A stretch of 64,000 nt of DNA from Streptomyces olivoverticillatus (lineage in GTDB: Bacteria > Actinomycetota > Actinomycetes > Streptomycetales > Streptomycetaceae). A program made the position numbers and the translations under genes. Each line of letters starts with the position of its first letter. The first letter of the stretch is position 1. The stretch is taken from the NCBI RefSeq assembly GCF_014203555.1, contig NZ_JACHJH010000008.1, positions 124,001-188,000 of the forward strand, given 5' to 3'. Under the pieces are notes generated by a model. The model was not told the DNA's origin, searched no databases, and saw only the letters and a program-made list of their open reading frames with translations. Below are positions 8,836 through 16,908 of this stretch, piece by piece.

Positions 8836-8863
8836 GCTTCGGCAGCCAAACGGTCCGGCTTTA
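8836..8863 (-). promoter_or_regulatory. Sigma-WhiG-type promoter of whiI
   Basis: On the minus strand TAAA (8863-8860) is followed by a 16-base spacer and GCCGAAGC (8843-8836). The known WhiG consensus is TAAA, 15-16 bases, GCCGATAA, so six of the eight -10 bases agree. It lies about 85 bases upstream of the whiI start. whiI is an established direct target of sigma-WhiG in Streptomyces coelicolor, which supports the call. Confidence 0.75.
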
Positions 8864-9010
8864 GGGAATGATCACGAATTAGTGAGTAACAATTCGGGCA
8901 ATTCGGATGGCTGCTCGATCAAGTTGCCGGTTTGATCGCATGCCTGTGCGACCGCGGGGGTGTGTCGGCGGAAGCCCCCAGCGGTGAGGTTTGAAGCGGG
9001 ATTCGGCTGC

Positions 9011-9671
9011 TCAGCGGCTGTGCGGGCCCCGGCGCTGCGGCAGCGTCACGATCCCCGCGTCCGGCGTGCCGCCCGGCGGCAGCCCCGCGATCTGGCAGAG
9101 CAGATCGCACCACGCCGACAGATGGGCCGCCGTGTCCGGCACGCTCTGCGCCCCGGCGGCCCCGGGCTTGCCCGGCGCCGGGGACCACGAGGCGCGGATC
9201 TCGATCCGCGTCGAGGGCTCGCGCTCCTGCAGCCCCCCCGAAGTAGTGCGAGCTCGCGCGCGTCACTGTGCCGCTGGGCGCCGCGTACGGCACCCGGCGC
9301 GCCTCCAGCGCGCCCGTCAGCCAGGACCAGCACACCTCCGGCAGCAGCGGGTCCGCCGCCATCTCCGGCTCCAGGTCCGCGTGCACCAGCGTCACCAGGC
9401 GGAACGTACCGCCCCACGCCTCGTGCCCGGCGGGGTCGTGCAGCAGGATCAGCCGCCCGTCCGCCAGCTCCTCGTCGTCGACGACGACCGCGGCCTCCAG
9501 GGCGTACGAGTACGGGGCGAGCCGCTGCGGCGGCGGGGTGGCGTCCAGCTCGATCTCCGGGCGCAGGCGCACCCCTTGGAGCCCCGCGACCGCCTGCCGG
9601 AAGACGGACGGGGAGTCCTCCTCGCCCGCGTCGTCCGGACCGTCCGAGAGGTGTCCCTGCGCCGCTGCCAT
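9011..9671 (-). pseudogene. DUF3000 family protein, interrupted by a +1 frameshift in a C7 run
   Basis: The frame from ATG (9671) encodes MAAAQGHLSD and continues through VCWSWLTGALEARR to SSHYFGG. There a run of seven C on the plus strand (9233-9239) adds one base. Removing one base restores a frame that reads LQEREPSTRIEIRASW, DTAAHLSAWCDLLCQIAG and TLPQRRGPHSR before TGA at 9011. This gives an intact protein of about 219 residues, the expected DUF3000 length. Position between whiI and hemE matches the conserved neighbourhood. Function is unknown. The shift could be a sequencing error, a real mutation, or a slippery site. As written, the protein would lose about 75 family residues and gain an unrelated tail. 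Confidence 0.8.
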
Positions 9672-9761
9672 GCCCGGAAGACTAGGCTGAACGACCCGCG
9701 GTTTTGGGTAGGCACACCCACATGGGCGGGTCACTCGTTCGGCCCGTGCGAAGATTTGGGC

Positions 9762-10826
9762 ATGAGTGAGCGCAGCCAGGAGCAGACGGGCCGCACCGCG
9801 GCACACGATTCGGCCTTCATGCGGGCCTGCCGCCGGGAGCCCGTGCCGCACACCCCGGTCTGGTTCATGCGCCAGGCAGGCCGCTCGCTCCCCGAATACC
9901 GCAAGGTCCGCGAGGGCATCCCCATGCTGGACTCCTGCATGCGCCCCGACCTCGTCACCGAGATCACCCTGCAGCCCGTGCGGCGCCACGGGGTGGACGC
10001 GGCCATCTTCTTCAGCGACATCGTGGTGCCGCTCAAGGCCATCGGGATCGACCTGGACATCAAGCCGGGCGTCGGCCCGGTCGTCGCCGACCCGATCCGC
10101 ACCCGCGCCGACCTCGCCCGGCTGCGCGACCTGGAGCCCGGCGACGTCTCCTATGTCACCGAGGCCGTCGGCATGCTCACCGCCGAGCTCGGCACCACGC
10201 CCCTGATTGGCTTCGCCGGCGCGCCCTTCACCCTGGCCAGCTACCTCATCGAGGGCGGCCCTTCGCGCACCTACGAGCGCACCAAGGCCATGATCTACGG
10301 CGACCCGCAGCTGTGGGCGGACCTCGTGGACCGGCTCGCCGCCATCACCTCCGCCTTCCTGCGCGTCCAGATCGAGGCCGGCGTGAGCGCCGTGCAGCTC
10401 TTCGACTCCTGGGCCGGCGCGCTGGCCCCCGCCGACTACCGGCGCTACGTCATGCCCGCCTCCGCCCGGGTCTTCGACGCCGTCGCCGACTACGGCGTGC
10501 CGCGCATCCACTTCGGCGTGGGCACCGGTGAGCTCCTCGGCCTCATGGGCGAGGCCGGGGCGGACGTCGTGGGCGTCGACTGGCGGGTGCCGCTGGACGA
10601 GGCCGTCCGCCGGGTGGGTCCGGGCAAGGCGCTGCAGGGCAACCTCGACCCCGCCGTCCTCTTCGCGCCCCGCGATGCGGTGGAAGCCAAGACGGACGAG
10701 GTGCTGGCGGCCGCCCGCGGCCTGGAGGGCCACGTCTTCAACCTCGGGCACGGCGTGATGCCGACGACCGATCCGGACGCGCTGACGCGGCTCGTCGCCT
10801 ACGTGCACGAGCAGACCGCGCGCTGA
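9762..10826 (+). CDS. hemE: Uroporphyrinogen decarboxylase
   Basis: A 354-residue enzyme that removes four carboxyl groups from uroporphyrinogen III to give coproporphyrinogen III, in the cytoplasm. Family signatures are PVWFMRQAGRSLPEYR near the N-terminus, IGFAGAPFTLASY in the middle and GNLDPAVLFAP with FNLGHGVMP at the C-terminus. It diverges from the DUF3000 gene with 90 bases between starts. With hemG/hemY and hemQ 4-6 kb away it supplies the late steps of coproporphyrin-dependent heme synthesis. It converges on pcaG with only three bases between stops, so the two transcripts probably overlap. Confidence 0.97.
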   Translation: MSERSQEQTGRTAAHDSAFMRACRREPVPHTPVWFMRQAGRSLPEYRKVREGIPMLDSCMRPDLVTEITLQPVRRHGVDAAIFFSDIVVPLKAIGIDLDIKPGVGPVVADPIRTRADLARLRDLEPGDVSYVTEAVGMLTAELGTTPLIGFAGAPFTLASYLIEGGPSRTYERTKAMIYGDPQLWADLVDRLAAITSAFLRVQIEAGVSAVQLFDSWAGALAPADYRRYVMPASARVFDAVADYGVPRIHFGVGTGELLGLMGEAGADVVGVDWRVPLDEAVRRVGPGKALQGNLDPAVLFAPRDAVEAKTDEVLAAARGLEGHVFNLGHGVMPTTDPDALTRLVAYVHEQTAR

Positions 10827-10829
10827 CCC

Positions 10830-11372
10830 TCAGGGCCTGGCCGGCCCGAAGCGAAGGAAGACCGTCTCCGCCGTGCCCCTCAGCCGGACGTCGAACCTGT
10901 ACGAGCGGTGCGGCCCCGGCTCCGGGGCCGCCAGCAGCGTGGCGCGCCGGTCCGGCGGCAGGGCGGCGAGCAGTGGATCGCCCTCGGGGAAGCGGAAGTA
11001 GACGCGCGTGAAGAGGTGCCGGACCAGACCCGGCACCATCAGGCACAGCGCCAAGTACGGCGCCCCGCCCGGCACCAGCGTGCGCAGCGCGTAGCGGCCG
11101 TCCCCGCCGGTGGGCACCCGGGCGAAGCCGGTGAAGACCCCGCCGTCGCGCCGCAGGCTGCCCGGTGCGCCCGTGAGCGAGCCGTCCGGGGCGGCCTGCC
11201 AGAACTCCAGCAGCGCGTCCGGCACGGGGGCGCCGTCGCCGTCGAGCACCCGGCCGTGCACGGTGACCGTCTGCGGATGCCCGGCCGGGGCGAGGTCGGC
11301 GCCGCCGGGGAAGGGCAGCGCGGTCCCGTGGAAGGGGCCGATTGTCTGTGCGGGCGTGGCCGGCAGCGTCAT
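10830..11372 (-). CDS. pcaG: Protocatechuate 3,4-dioxygenase alpha subunit
   Basis: A 180-residue subunit of the intradiol ring-cleavage dioxygenase. It starts TPAQTIGPFHG and has the beta-sandwich core sequence GRVLDGDGAPVPDALLEFWQA, as in alpha subunits. It lacks the iron-binding His-x-His of the beta subunit, as expected. With PcaH it opens the ring of protocatechuate to 3-carboxy-cis,cis-muconate. It is the last gene of the operon, one base after pcaH, so translation is probably coupled. It converges with hemE. Confidence 0.93.
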   Translation of the reverse strand: MTLPATPAQTIGPFHGTALPFPGGADLAPAGHPQTVTVHGRVLDGDGAPVPDALLEFWQAAPDGSLTGAPGSLRRDGGVFTGFARVPTGGDGRYALRTLVPGGAPYLALCLMVPGLVRHLFTRVYFRFPEGDPLLAALPPDRRATLLAAPEPGPHRSYRFDVRLRGTAETVFLRFGPARP

Positions 11373-11373
11373 C

Positions 11374-12129
11374 TCAGCGTCCTTCCTCTGTCCAGGTGGC
11401 GTCCGGCCCGTCCAGCACGATGTCCCAGCGGTAGCCCAGGGACCACTCGGGCTCGTTCAGCTCCGGGTCGTAGACGGCCACCAGCCGCTCCCGGGCCCGT
11501 GCATCGGGGACGGAGTTCCAGATGGGGTCGTAGGGCAGCAGCGGGTCGCCCGGGAAGTACATCTGGGTCACCAGACGCTGGGTGAACGCGCTGCCGAAGA
11601 CGGAGAAGTGCAGGTGGGGCGGGCGCCAGGCGTTGGGGTGCACGGCCGAGGGGAAGGGATAGGCGCCGGGCCGCACCGTCGTGAAGCGGTAGCGGCCCTC
11701 GTCGTCCGTCAGAGCGCGCCCGGCGCCCGTGAAGTTGGGGTCGAGGGGCGCGGCATGCCGGTCGAGCCGGTTGCGGTAGCGGCCCGCGGCGTTGGCCTGC
11801 CACAGCTCCACCAACTGGCCCCGCACCGGCCGCCCGCGCCCGTCCAGGACCCGCCCGCCGACCGTGATCCGCTCGCCCAGCGGCTCCCCGCCGTGCTGCC
11901 GGGTCAGATCGGCGTCGGACGGGCTCACATCGGCCGTCCCGAAGACCGGTCCGGTCAGCTCGACGGCCCCCGGGGCGAGGGAGAGCGGCACGGGCGGCTG
12001 CTGGGGTCGGCGTGCGATGCGGCCGACGTAGGGAGGGGCGAGGGGCCGCTTCCTGGAGGACAGGGGCCCGGCGGCCGCGCGGTCTGCCGGCTCGTCCCAC
12101 GACTTCTCTGACGCTTCGGAGAGTGCCAT
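11374..12129 (-). CDS. pcaH: Protocatechuate 3,4-dioxygenase beta subunit
   Basis: A 251-residue catalytic subunit carrying non-heme Fe(III). All four ligand positions are visible: tyrosine in NAAGRYRNR, tyrosine in PGAYPFPS and two histidines in PPHLHFSVFG. The N-terminus has the usual PPYVGRIARRPQQP segment. The protein pairs with PcaG. An in-frame GTG three codons upstream is an alternative start; the ATG was preferred. It sits 54 bases after pobA, which makes its substrate, and abuts pcaG. Confidence 0.94.
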   Translation of the reverse strand: MALSEASEKSWDEPADRAAAGPLSSRKRPLAPPYVGRIARRPQQPPVPLSLAPGAVELTGPVFGTADVSPSDADLTRQHGGEPLGERITVGGRVLDGRGRPVRGQLVELWQANAAGRYRNRLDRHAAPLDPNFTGAGRALTDDEGRYRFTTVRPGAYPFPSAVHPNAWRPPHLHFSVFGSAFTQRLVTQMYFPGDPLLPYDPIWNSVPDARARERLVAVYDPELNEPEWSLGYRWDIVLDGPDATWTEEGR

Positions 12130-12183
12130 GGCCAACACCTACCCCGGCGTGACCGCGGTGATCCGCGCGCGCCCGACGGCGCG

Positions 12184-13356
12184 TCAGACGATGGGCATCC
12201 CCGCATAGTTCTCGGCCATCTCGGCCGCGGCCGCCGTGGGCCGGGTGAGGCGGCGCAGCCGGGTCAGCTGGATCCGCCGGTCGTATGCGTCCGCGTCCGG
12301 CGCCCGGTGCAGCAGCGTCGTCATCTCGTGCGAGAAGTACACCGCCTGCCAGACGCGGCGCAGACAGTTCTCCGAATAGCGGTCCAGGAGGGCGGTCGAA
12401 CCGCTCATATGCCAGTGGGTGAACGCGCGGGCCATGGTGACCACGTCCGCGAGCGCCAGGTTGAGCCCCTTCGCCCCGCTCGGCGGCACGATGTGCGCCG
12501 CGTCCCCGGCCAGCAGCAGCCGCCCGTGGCGCATCGGCTCGATCACCTGGCTGCGCATGGTCGTCACGGACTTGGCCAGGACCGGCCCCCGGTCCAGCCG
12601 CCAGCTCCCGGCGGCCAGCCGGACGTCCAGCTCGTCCCAGACCGCCTCGTCGCTCCAGGCCTTTGGATCCGTGCCGTTGGGCACCTGGAGGTACAGCCGG
12701 GAGACGGCCGGGGAGCGCATGCTGTGCAGGGCGAAGCCCCGCTCGTGCGCCGCCAGGACCAGCTCGTCGGAGGAGGGCGCCACGTCCGCGAGCACCCCGA
12801 GCCACGAGTAGGGGTACGTGCGGGTGTGCAGCCGCACCCCGTCGGCGGGCAGCGCGCGCCGGGAGGCGCCGTACGAACCGTCGCAGCCCGCCACGTAGTC
12901 GCACTCCAGGGTCTGTTCGCGGCCGTCCAGGTCGAAGCGGACGACCGGCTGCGCGCTGTCCGCCTTCTCCACGGCCACCACCCGGGCGCCGAACAGCAGC
13001 GGCGGCCCGTCCGTCAGCTGAAGGGCGATCAGATCCCGGACGATCTCGGTCTGCGGATAGATCGTCACCGTCCGCCCGCCGGTCAGCGACGGCAGGTCCA
13101 CCCGGTGCGAGCGGCCCTCGAAGCGCAGCTCGAAACCGGAGTGGATCAGGCCTTCCTGCTCCAGCCGGTCGCCCGCCCCGCACTCCTGCAGCACGTCCAC
13201 CGAGCCCTGCTCCAGCATGCCCGCCCGCTGGCGCCGCTCCACGTAGGCCCGGTCACGGGCCTCCAGGACCACGCAGTCCACCCCGGCACGGTGCAGCAGC
13301 CGGGCGAGCAGCAGACCGGCGGGGCCGGCCCCGATGATGCCGACGGTGGTGCGCAT
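12184..13356 (-). CDS. pobA: 4-hydroxybenzoate 3-monooxygenase
   Basis: A 390-residue flavoprotein that hydroxylates 4-hydroxybenzoate to protocatechuate using NAD(P)H and O2. The three FAD motifs of the family are present: GIIGAGPAGLLLARLLHRAG (GxGxxG), ECDYVAGCDGSYG (DG motif) and RLLLAGDAAHIVPPSGAKGL (GD motif). The start RTTVGIIGAG fits the family. It is the second gene of the operon, 36 bases after pcaF and 54 before pcaH, so peripheral hydroxylation and ring cleavage are co-transcribed. Confidence 0.94.
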   Translation of the reverse strand: MRTTVGIIGAGPAGLLLARLLHRAGVDCVVLEARDRAYVERRQRAGMLEQGSVDVLQECGAGDRLEQEGLIHSGFELRFEGRSHRVDLPSLTGGRTVTIYPQTEIVRDLIALQLTDGPPLLFGARVVAVEKADSAQPVVRFDLDGREQTLECDYVAGCDGSYGASRRALPADGVRLHTRTYPYSWLGVLADVAPSSDELVLAAHERGFALHSMRSPAVSRLYLQVPNGTDPKAWSDEAVWDELDVRLAAGSWRLDRGPVLAKSVTTMRSQVIEPMRHGRLLLAGDAAHIVPPSGAKGLNLALADVVTMARAFTHWHMSGSTALLDRYSENCLRRVWQAVYFSHEMTTLLHRAPDADAYDRRIQLTRLRRLTRPTAAAAEMAENYAGMPIV

Positions 13357-13392
13357 GCGGGCTGCCCCTTCCGCGAGGGTGTCGTACGCCGG

Positions 13393-14586
13393 TCAGCGTT
13401 CCAGTACCAGTGCCTGGCCCTGTCCGACACCGATGCACAGTGCCGCCAGACCCGTACCGGACCCCGCCGCCGCGAGCTGGTGGGCGAGCGAGCCCGTCAG
13501 CCGGGCGCCGGAGCAGCCCAGAGGGTGGCCGATCGCGATCGCGCCGCCACGCTGGTTGACGATGCCGGGGTCGAGGTCGGGCCATTCAGCCAAGCATCCC
13601 AGGGCCTGCGCGGCGAAAGCCTCGTTGAGCTCGAAGTGTGTCAGGTCGGCCCAGCTCCGACCGGCTTTGGCCAGCGCCCGCCGGACGGCCTCGACCGGGC
13701 CGAGGCCGTAGAGGTCGGGCTCGATCCCGGTGACCGCCGAGGCCCGCACGCGCGCCAGTGGCTCCCGGCCCGTCTCCCGCAGCCCTTCCTCGTCGCAGAG
13801 CAGCAGCGCCGCCGCACCGTCGTTGAGCGGCGAGGAGTTGCCCGCGGTGACCGTGCCGCCCTCCGCGCGGAAGGCGGGCTTGAGCGCTGCCAGGGCCTCG
13901 GCCGTGGTGGTGTCGCGGATGCACTCGTCGCGCGCGAGGCCGGCGCCGGGCACCGGCACGGCCTCCGCGTCGTAGGCGCCGTCCTTCCAGGCCCGCGCCG
14001 CCTTCTCGTGGCTGGCGAGGGCGAAGGCGTCCTGCTGTTCGCGGGTGATGCCGTGCCGGTCGGCGATCAGCTCGGCGCCCTCGCCGAGGGAGACCGTCCA
14101 GCGCGGCGGCATGGCCGGGTTGGTCATCCGCCAGCCGAGCGTCGTCGAGTACAGCTGCTGGTGGGCCGCCGGGTAGGCCCGCTCGGTCTTGGGCAGCACC
14201 CAGGGCGCGCGGCTCATCGATTCGACGCCGCCCGCGACGACCACCGAGGCGTCGCCGAGGGCGACGGCCCGGTAGGCCTGGACGACGGCCTCCATGCCGG
14301 AGGCGCACAGCCGGTTGACGGTCGCACCCGGTACGGACACGGGCAGCCCGGCCAGCAGCACCGCCATCCGGGCCACGTCGCGGTTCTCCTCGCCCGCCCC
14401 GTTGGCGTTGCCGTAGACCACGTCGTCGATCCGGGCCGGGTCCAGCGCGGGCGAGCGGTCCACCAGGGCCCGCAGGACGTGCGCGGCGAGGTCGTCGGGG
14501 CGTACGGAGGCGAGGGCGCCGCCGTACTTGCCGACCGGGGTGCGGACGGCGTCGACGATGTACACATCCCGGATGCGGTCGCTCAT
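13393..14586 (-). CDS. pcaF: Beta-ketoadipyl-CoA thiolase
   Basis: A 397-residue thiolase with the nucleophile in TVNRLCASGMEA (C94), the catalytic histidine in GGAIAIGHPLGCSGAR and the last cysteine in AALCIGVGQG. Context with pobA/pcaHG points to the last step of the beta-ketoadipate pathway: cleavage of 3-oxoadipyl-CoA to succinyl-CoA and acetyl-CoA. A general acetyl-CoA acetyltransferase is the alternative on sequence alone. It is the first gene of the operon. The intermediate enzymes (PcaB, PcaC/L, PcaD, PcaI, PcaJ) are not nearby. The promoter should lie in the 112-base divergent gap to hemG. Confidence 0.88.
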   Translation of the reverse strand: MSDRIRDVYIVDAVRTPVGKYGGALASVRPDDLAAHVLRALVDRSPALDPARIDDVVYGNANGAGEENRDVARMAVLLAGLPVSVPGATVNRLCASGMEAVVQAYRAVALGDASVVVAGGVESMSRAPWVLPKTERAYPAAHQQLYSTTLGWRMTNPAMPPRWTVSLGEGAELIADRHGITREQQDAFALASHEKAARAWKDGAYDAEAVPVPGAGLARDECIRDTTTAEALAALKPAFRAEGGTVTAGNSSPLNDGAAALLLCDEEGLRETGREPLARVRASAVTGIEPDLYGLGPVEAVRRALAKAGRSWADLTHFELNEAFAAQALGCLAEWPDLDPGIVNQRGGAIAIGHPLGCSGARLTGSLAHQLAAAGSGTGLAALCIGVGQGQALVLER

Positions 14587-14698
14587 GGGGTCTCCGTAAA
14601 CGTTCGGATGATCGTGTGCGCGCGAGTCTCGGCGGGCCGCCCGGCGCTGTCAATGGGGTGCGGGCGGGGCCGCGGCGGCCGTTTGAGAAAGTGGGGGC

Positions 14699-16129
14699 AT
14701 GAGCGCATCGCGGACTTCTGGGCGGCACGTGGTCGTCATCGGTGGCGGCATCTCCGGACTGGCGGCGGCCCTCCGGCTGCTGGAGGGCGGCGCGCGCGTG
14801 ACCGTCCTGGAGGCCTCGGACCGCGTCGGCGGCAAGCTGCTCGTCGGCGAGATCGCGGGCGTGCCCGTCGACCTGGGGGCCGAGGCGATGCTGGCCCGCC
14901 GCCCCGAGGGGGTCGCTCTGACCCGCGCCGCCGGGCTCGGCGACAGCCTCCGGGAGCCGGCGGCCACCGCGATGCTGTGGAACCGCGGCGAGCTCAGGCC
15001 GCTGCCCAAGGGCCACATGATGGGCGTGCCCGGCGACCTCGCCGAGCTCTCCGCCTCCGGTGTGCTCTCCGCCGAGGGGCTCGCCCGGATCGCGCGCGAC
15101 GAGGAACTGCCCCCTACCGAGCTGGGCGAGGACGTCGCGATCGGCGCCTACGTCGCGGAGCGGATGGGCCGCGAGGTCGTGGACCGGCTGGTGGAGCCGC
15201 TGCTCGGCGGCGTCTACGCGGGCGACGCCTACCGGATCTCCATGCGGACGGCGGTGCCGCAGCTCTTCGAGGCCGCCCGGGCGCACGGCACCCTGACCGG
15301 GGCCGTACGGGACCTCCAGGCGCGCGCCGCCGCGCGCCCGCAGTCCGGCCCGGTCTTCGCCGGCATCGACGGCGGTATCGGGCGGCTGCCGCTCGCGGTG
15401 GCGGAGACGCTGCGCGCCGGCGGCGCGCGGATCCTTACGGGCGCCCCCGTACGCACCCTCGTGCGCACCGCGCAGGGCTGGAGCGTCGCGACCGACGCCG
15501 AGACCCTGGCCGCCGACGCCGTGGTGCTCGCCGTCCCGGCGCCGGTGACGGCGCGGCTGCTGTCGTCCGGCGAGCCCGCCGCCTCGGCCGCGTCCGCCGA
15601 GCTCGCCACCGTCGCCTACGCCTCCATGGCCCTGGTCACCATGGCCTTCCGCCGCTCGGAGGCCGAGCCGCTGCTGCACGGCAGCGGCTTCCTCGTGCCG
15701 CCCGTCGACGGGCGCACGATCAAGGCCTCGACCTTCTCCAGCAACAAGTGGCGCTGGAACGCGGACGCCGATCCCGATCTGTTCGTGCTGCGTACCTCGA
15801 TCGGGCGGTTTGGTGACGAGGACGATCTGAAGCGCGAGGATTCCGAGCTGGTATCGATGTCGCTCAAGGATCTCGGCGACGCCGTGGGCCTCGCGGCGGT
15901 CCCGGTGGACAGCCGGGTGACCCGCTGGCACGGCGGGCTGCCGCAGTACCCGGTGGGTCACCTGGAGCGGGTCGCGCGCATCCGGGAGCACGTTTCCCGC
16001 CTGCCCGGGCTGCGCGTGTGCGGCGCCGCCTACGACGGGGTGGGCATCCCGGCCTGTATTTCCAGCGGGCAGCGCGCGGCCGACGAGGTACTGGGCACCC
16101 TGGCGCGGAGCGCCGGGGACGAGGAGTGA
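14699..16129 (+). CDS. hemG: Coproporphyrinogen III / protoporphyrinogen IX oxidase (HemY type)
   Basis: A 476-residue FAD-dependent oxidase. The N-terminal dinucleotide fold reads VVVIGGGISGLAAALRLLEGG and EASDRVGGKL, and the C-terminal FAD contact is LPGLRVCGAAYDGVGIPAC. In actinobacteria with HemQ this enzyme oxidises coproporphyrinogen III to coproporphyrin III. It is followed 10 bases later by hemQ. The symbol varies between hemG, hemY and cgoX. The ATG start is placed before SASRTSGRHVVVIGGG. Confidence 0.93.
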   Translation: MSASRTSGRHVVVIGGGISGLAAALRLLEGGARVTVLEASDRVGGKLLVGEIAGVPVDLGAEAMLARRPEGVALTRAAGLGDSLREPAATAMLWNRGELRPLPKGHMMGVPGDLAELSASGVLSAEGLARIARDEELPPTELGEDVAIGAYVAERMGREVVDRLVEPLLGGVYAGDAYRISMRTAVPQLFEAARAHGTLTGAVRDLQARAAARPQSGPVFAGIDGGIGRLPLAVAETLRAGGARILTGAPVRTLVRTAQGWSVATDAETLAADAVVLAVPAPVTARLLSSGEPAASAASAELATVAYASMALVTMAFRRSEAEPLLHGSGFLVPPVDGRTIKASTFSSNKWRWNADADPDLFVLRTSIGRFGDEDDLKREDSELVSMSLKDLGDAVGLAAVPVDSRVTRWHGGLPQYPVGHLERVARIREHVSRLPGLRVCGAAYDGVGIPACISSGQRAADEVLGTLARSAGDEE

Positions 16130-16139
16130 GAATAGGGAC

Positions 16140-16856
16140 ATGACTGACGCCCCCGTGAAGACCCCGAACGCCGGCAAGAAGGCCAAGGACCTCAACGAGG
16201 TCATCCGCTACACCCTCTGGTCGGTGTTCAAGCTGCGCGACGTGCTGCCGCAGGACCGCACCGGCTACGCGGACGAGGTCGAGGAGCTCTTCGCGCAGCT
16301 CGCCGAGAAGGACGTCACGGTGCGCGGCACCTACGACCTGTCGGGTCTGCGGGCCGACGCCGACGTGATGATCTGGTGGCACTCCGAGACCTCGGACGCC
16401 CTCCAGGACGCGTACAGCCTCTTCCGCCGCACGAAGCTCGGCCGGGCGCTGGAGCCGGTGTGGTCCAACATGGCGCTGCACCGCCCCGCCGAGTTCAACA
16501 AGTCGCACATCCCGGCGTTCCTCGCGGACGAGACGCCGCGCGACTACGTCAGCGTCTACCCCTTCGTGCGCTCCTACGACTGGTACCTGCTGCCCGACGA
16601 GGACCGTCGCCGCATGCTCGCCGACCACGGCAAGATGGCCCGCGGCTACCCGGACGTGCGGGCCAACACCGTCGCGTCCTTCTCGCTCGGCGACTACGAG
16701 TGGATCCTGGCCTTCGAGGCCGACGAGCTCTACCGCATCGTCGACCTCATGCGCCACCTGCGCGCCTCGGAGGCCCGCATGCACGTCCGCGAAGAGGTGC
16801 CGTTCTACACCGGGCGGCGCAAGGCCGTGGCGGAGCTGGTCGAGGGTCTGGCCTGA
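16140..16856 (+). CDS. hemQ: Coproheme decarboxylase (HemQ/ChdC)
   Basis: A 238-residue member of the chlorite-dismutase-like family that performs the last step of coproporphyrin-dependent heme synthesis: oxidative decarboxylation of coproheme to heme b using H2O2. Features are the dimeric ferredoxin-like repeats, VYPFVRSYDWYLL with a candidate catalytic tyrosine (Y140) and the proximal histidine in MLADHGKMARGY (H163). This His-Gly-Lys motif is typical of actinobacterial HemQ. It is coupled to hemG. Confidence 0.95.
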   Translation: MTDAPVKTPNAGKKAKDLNEVIRYTLWSVFKLRDVLPQDRTGYADEVEELFAQLAEKDVTVRGTYDLSGLRADADVMIWWHSETSDALQDAYSLFRRTKLGRALEPVWSNMALHRPAEFNKSHIPAFLADETPRDYVSVYPFVRSYDWYLLPDEDRRRMLADHGKMARGYPDVRANTVASFSLGDYEWILAFEADELYRIVDLMRHLRASEARMHVREEVPFYTGRRKAVAELVEGLA

Positions 16857-16880
16857 GCGGTCGCGGCGGCCGCGCCCCCG

Positions 16881-16901
16881 GGCTCGCCTGAGGCGCGAGC
16901 C
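16881..16901. terminator. Bidirectional hairpin between hemQ and the S33 peptidase
   Basis: GGCTCGC and GCGAGCC form a 7-base-pair stem with a 7-base loop, extended by flanking GCGGCCG and CGGCCGC repeats. It lies in the 52-base gap between two converging genes and could end both transcripts. Confidence 0.6.
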
Positions 16902-16908
16902 GGCCGCG

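Noticed and set aside
8919..10808. Single long minus-strand frame through hemE and the DUF3000 gene
   Set aside because: Only the DUF3000 segment is real; the rest is antisense to hemE or lies past the frameshift.
12307..15816. Plus-strand open frame of over 1,100 codons across pobA, pcaF and hemG
   Set aside because: It covers several genes with clear family motifs in other frames and has no recognisable domain.
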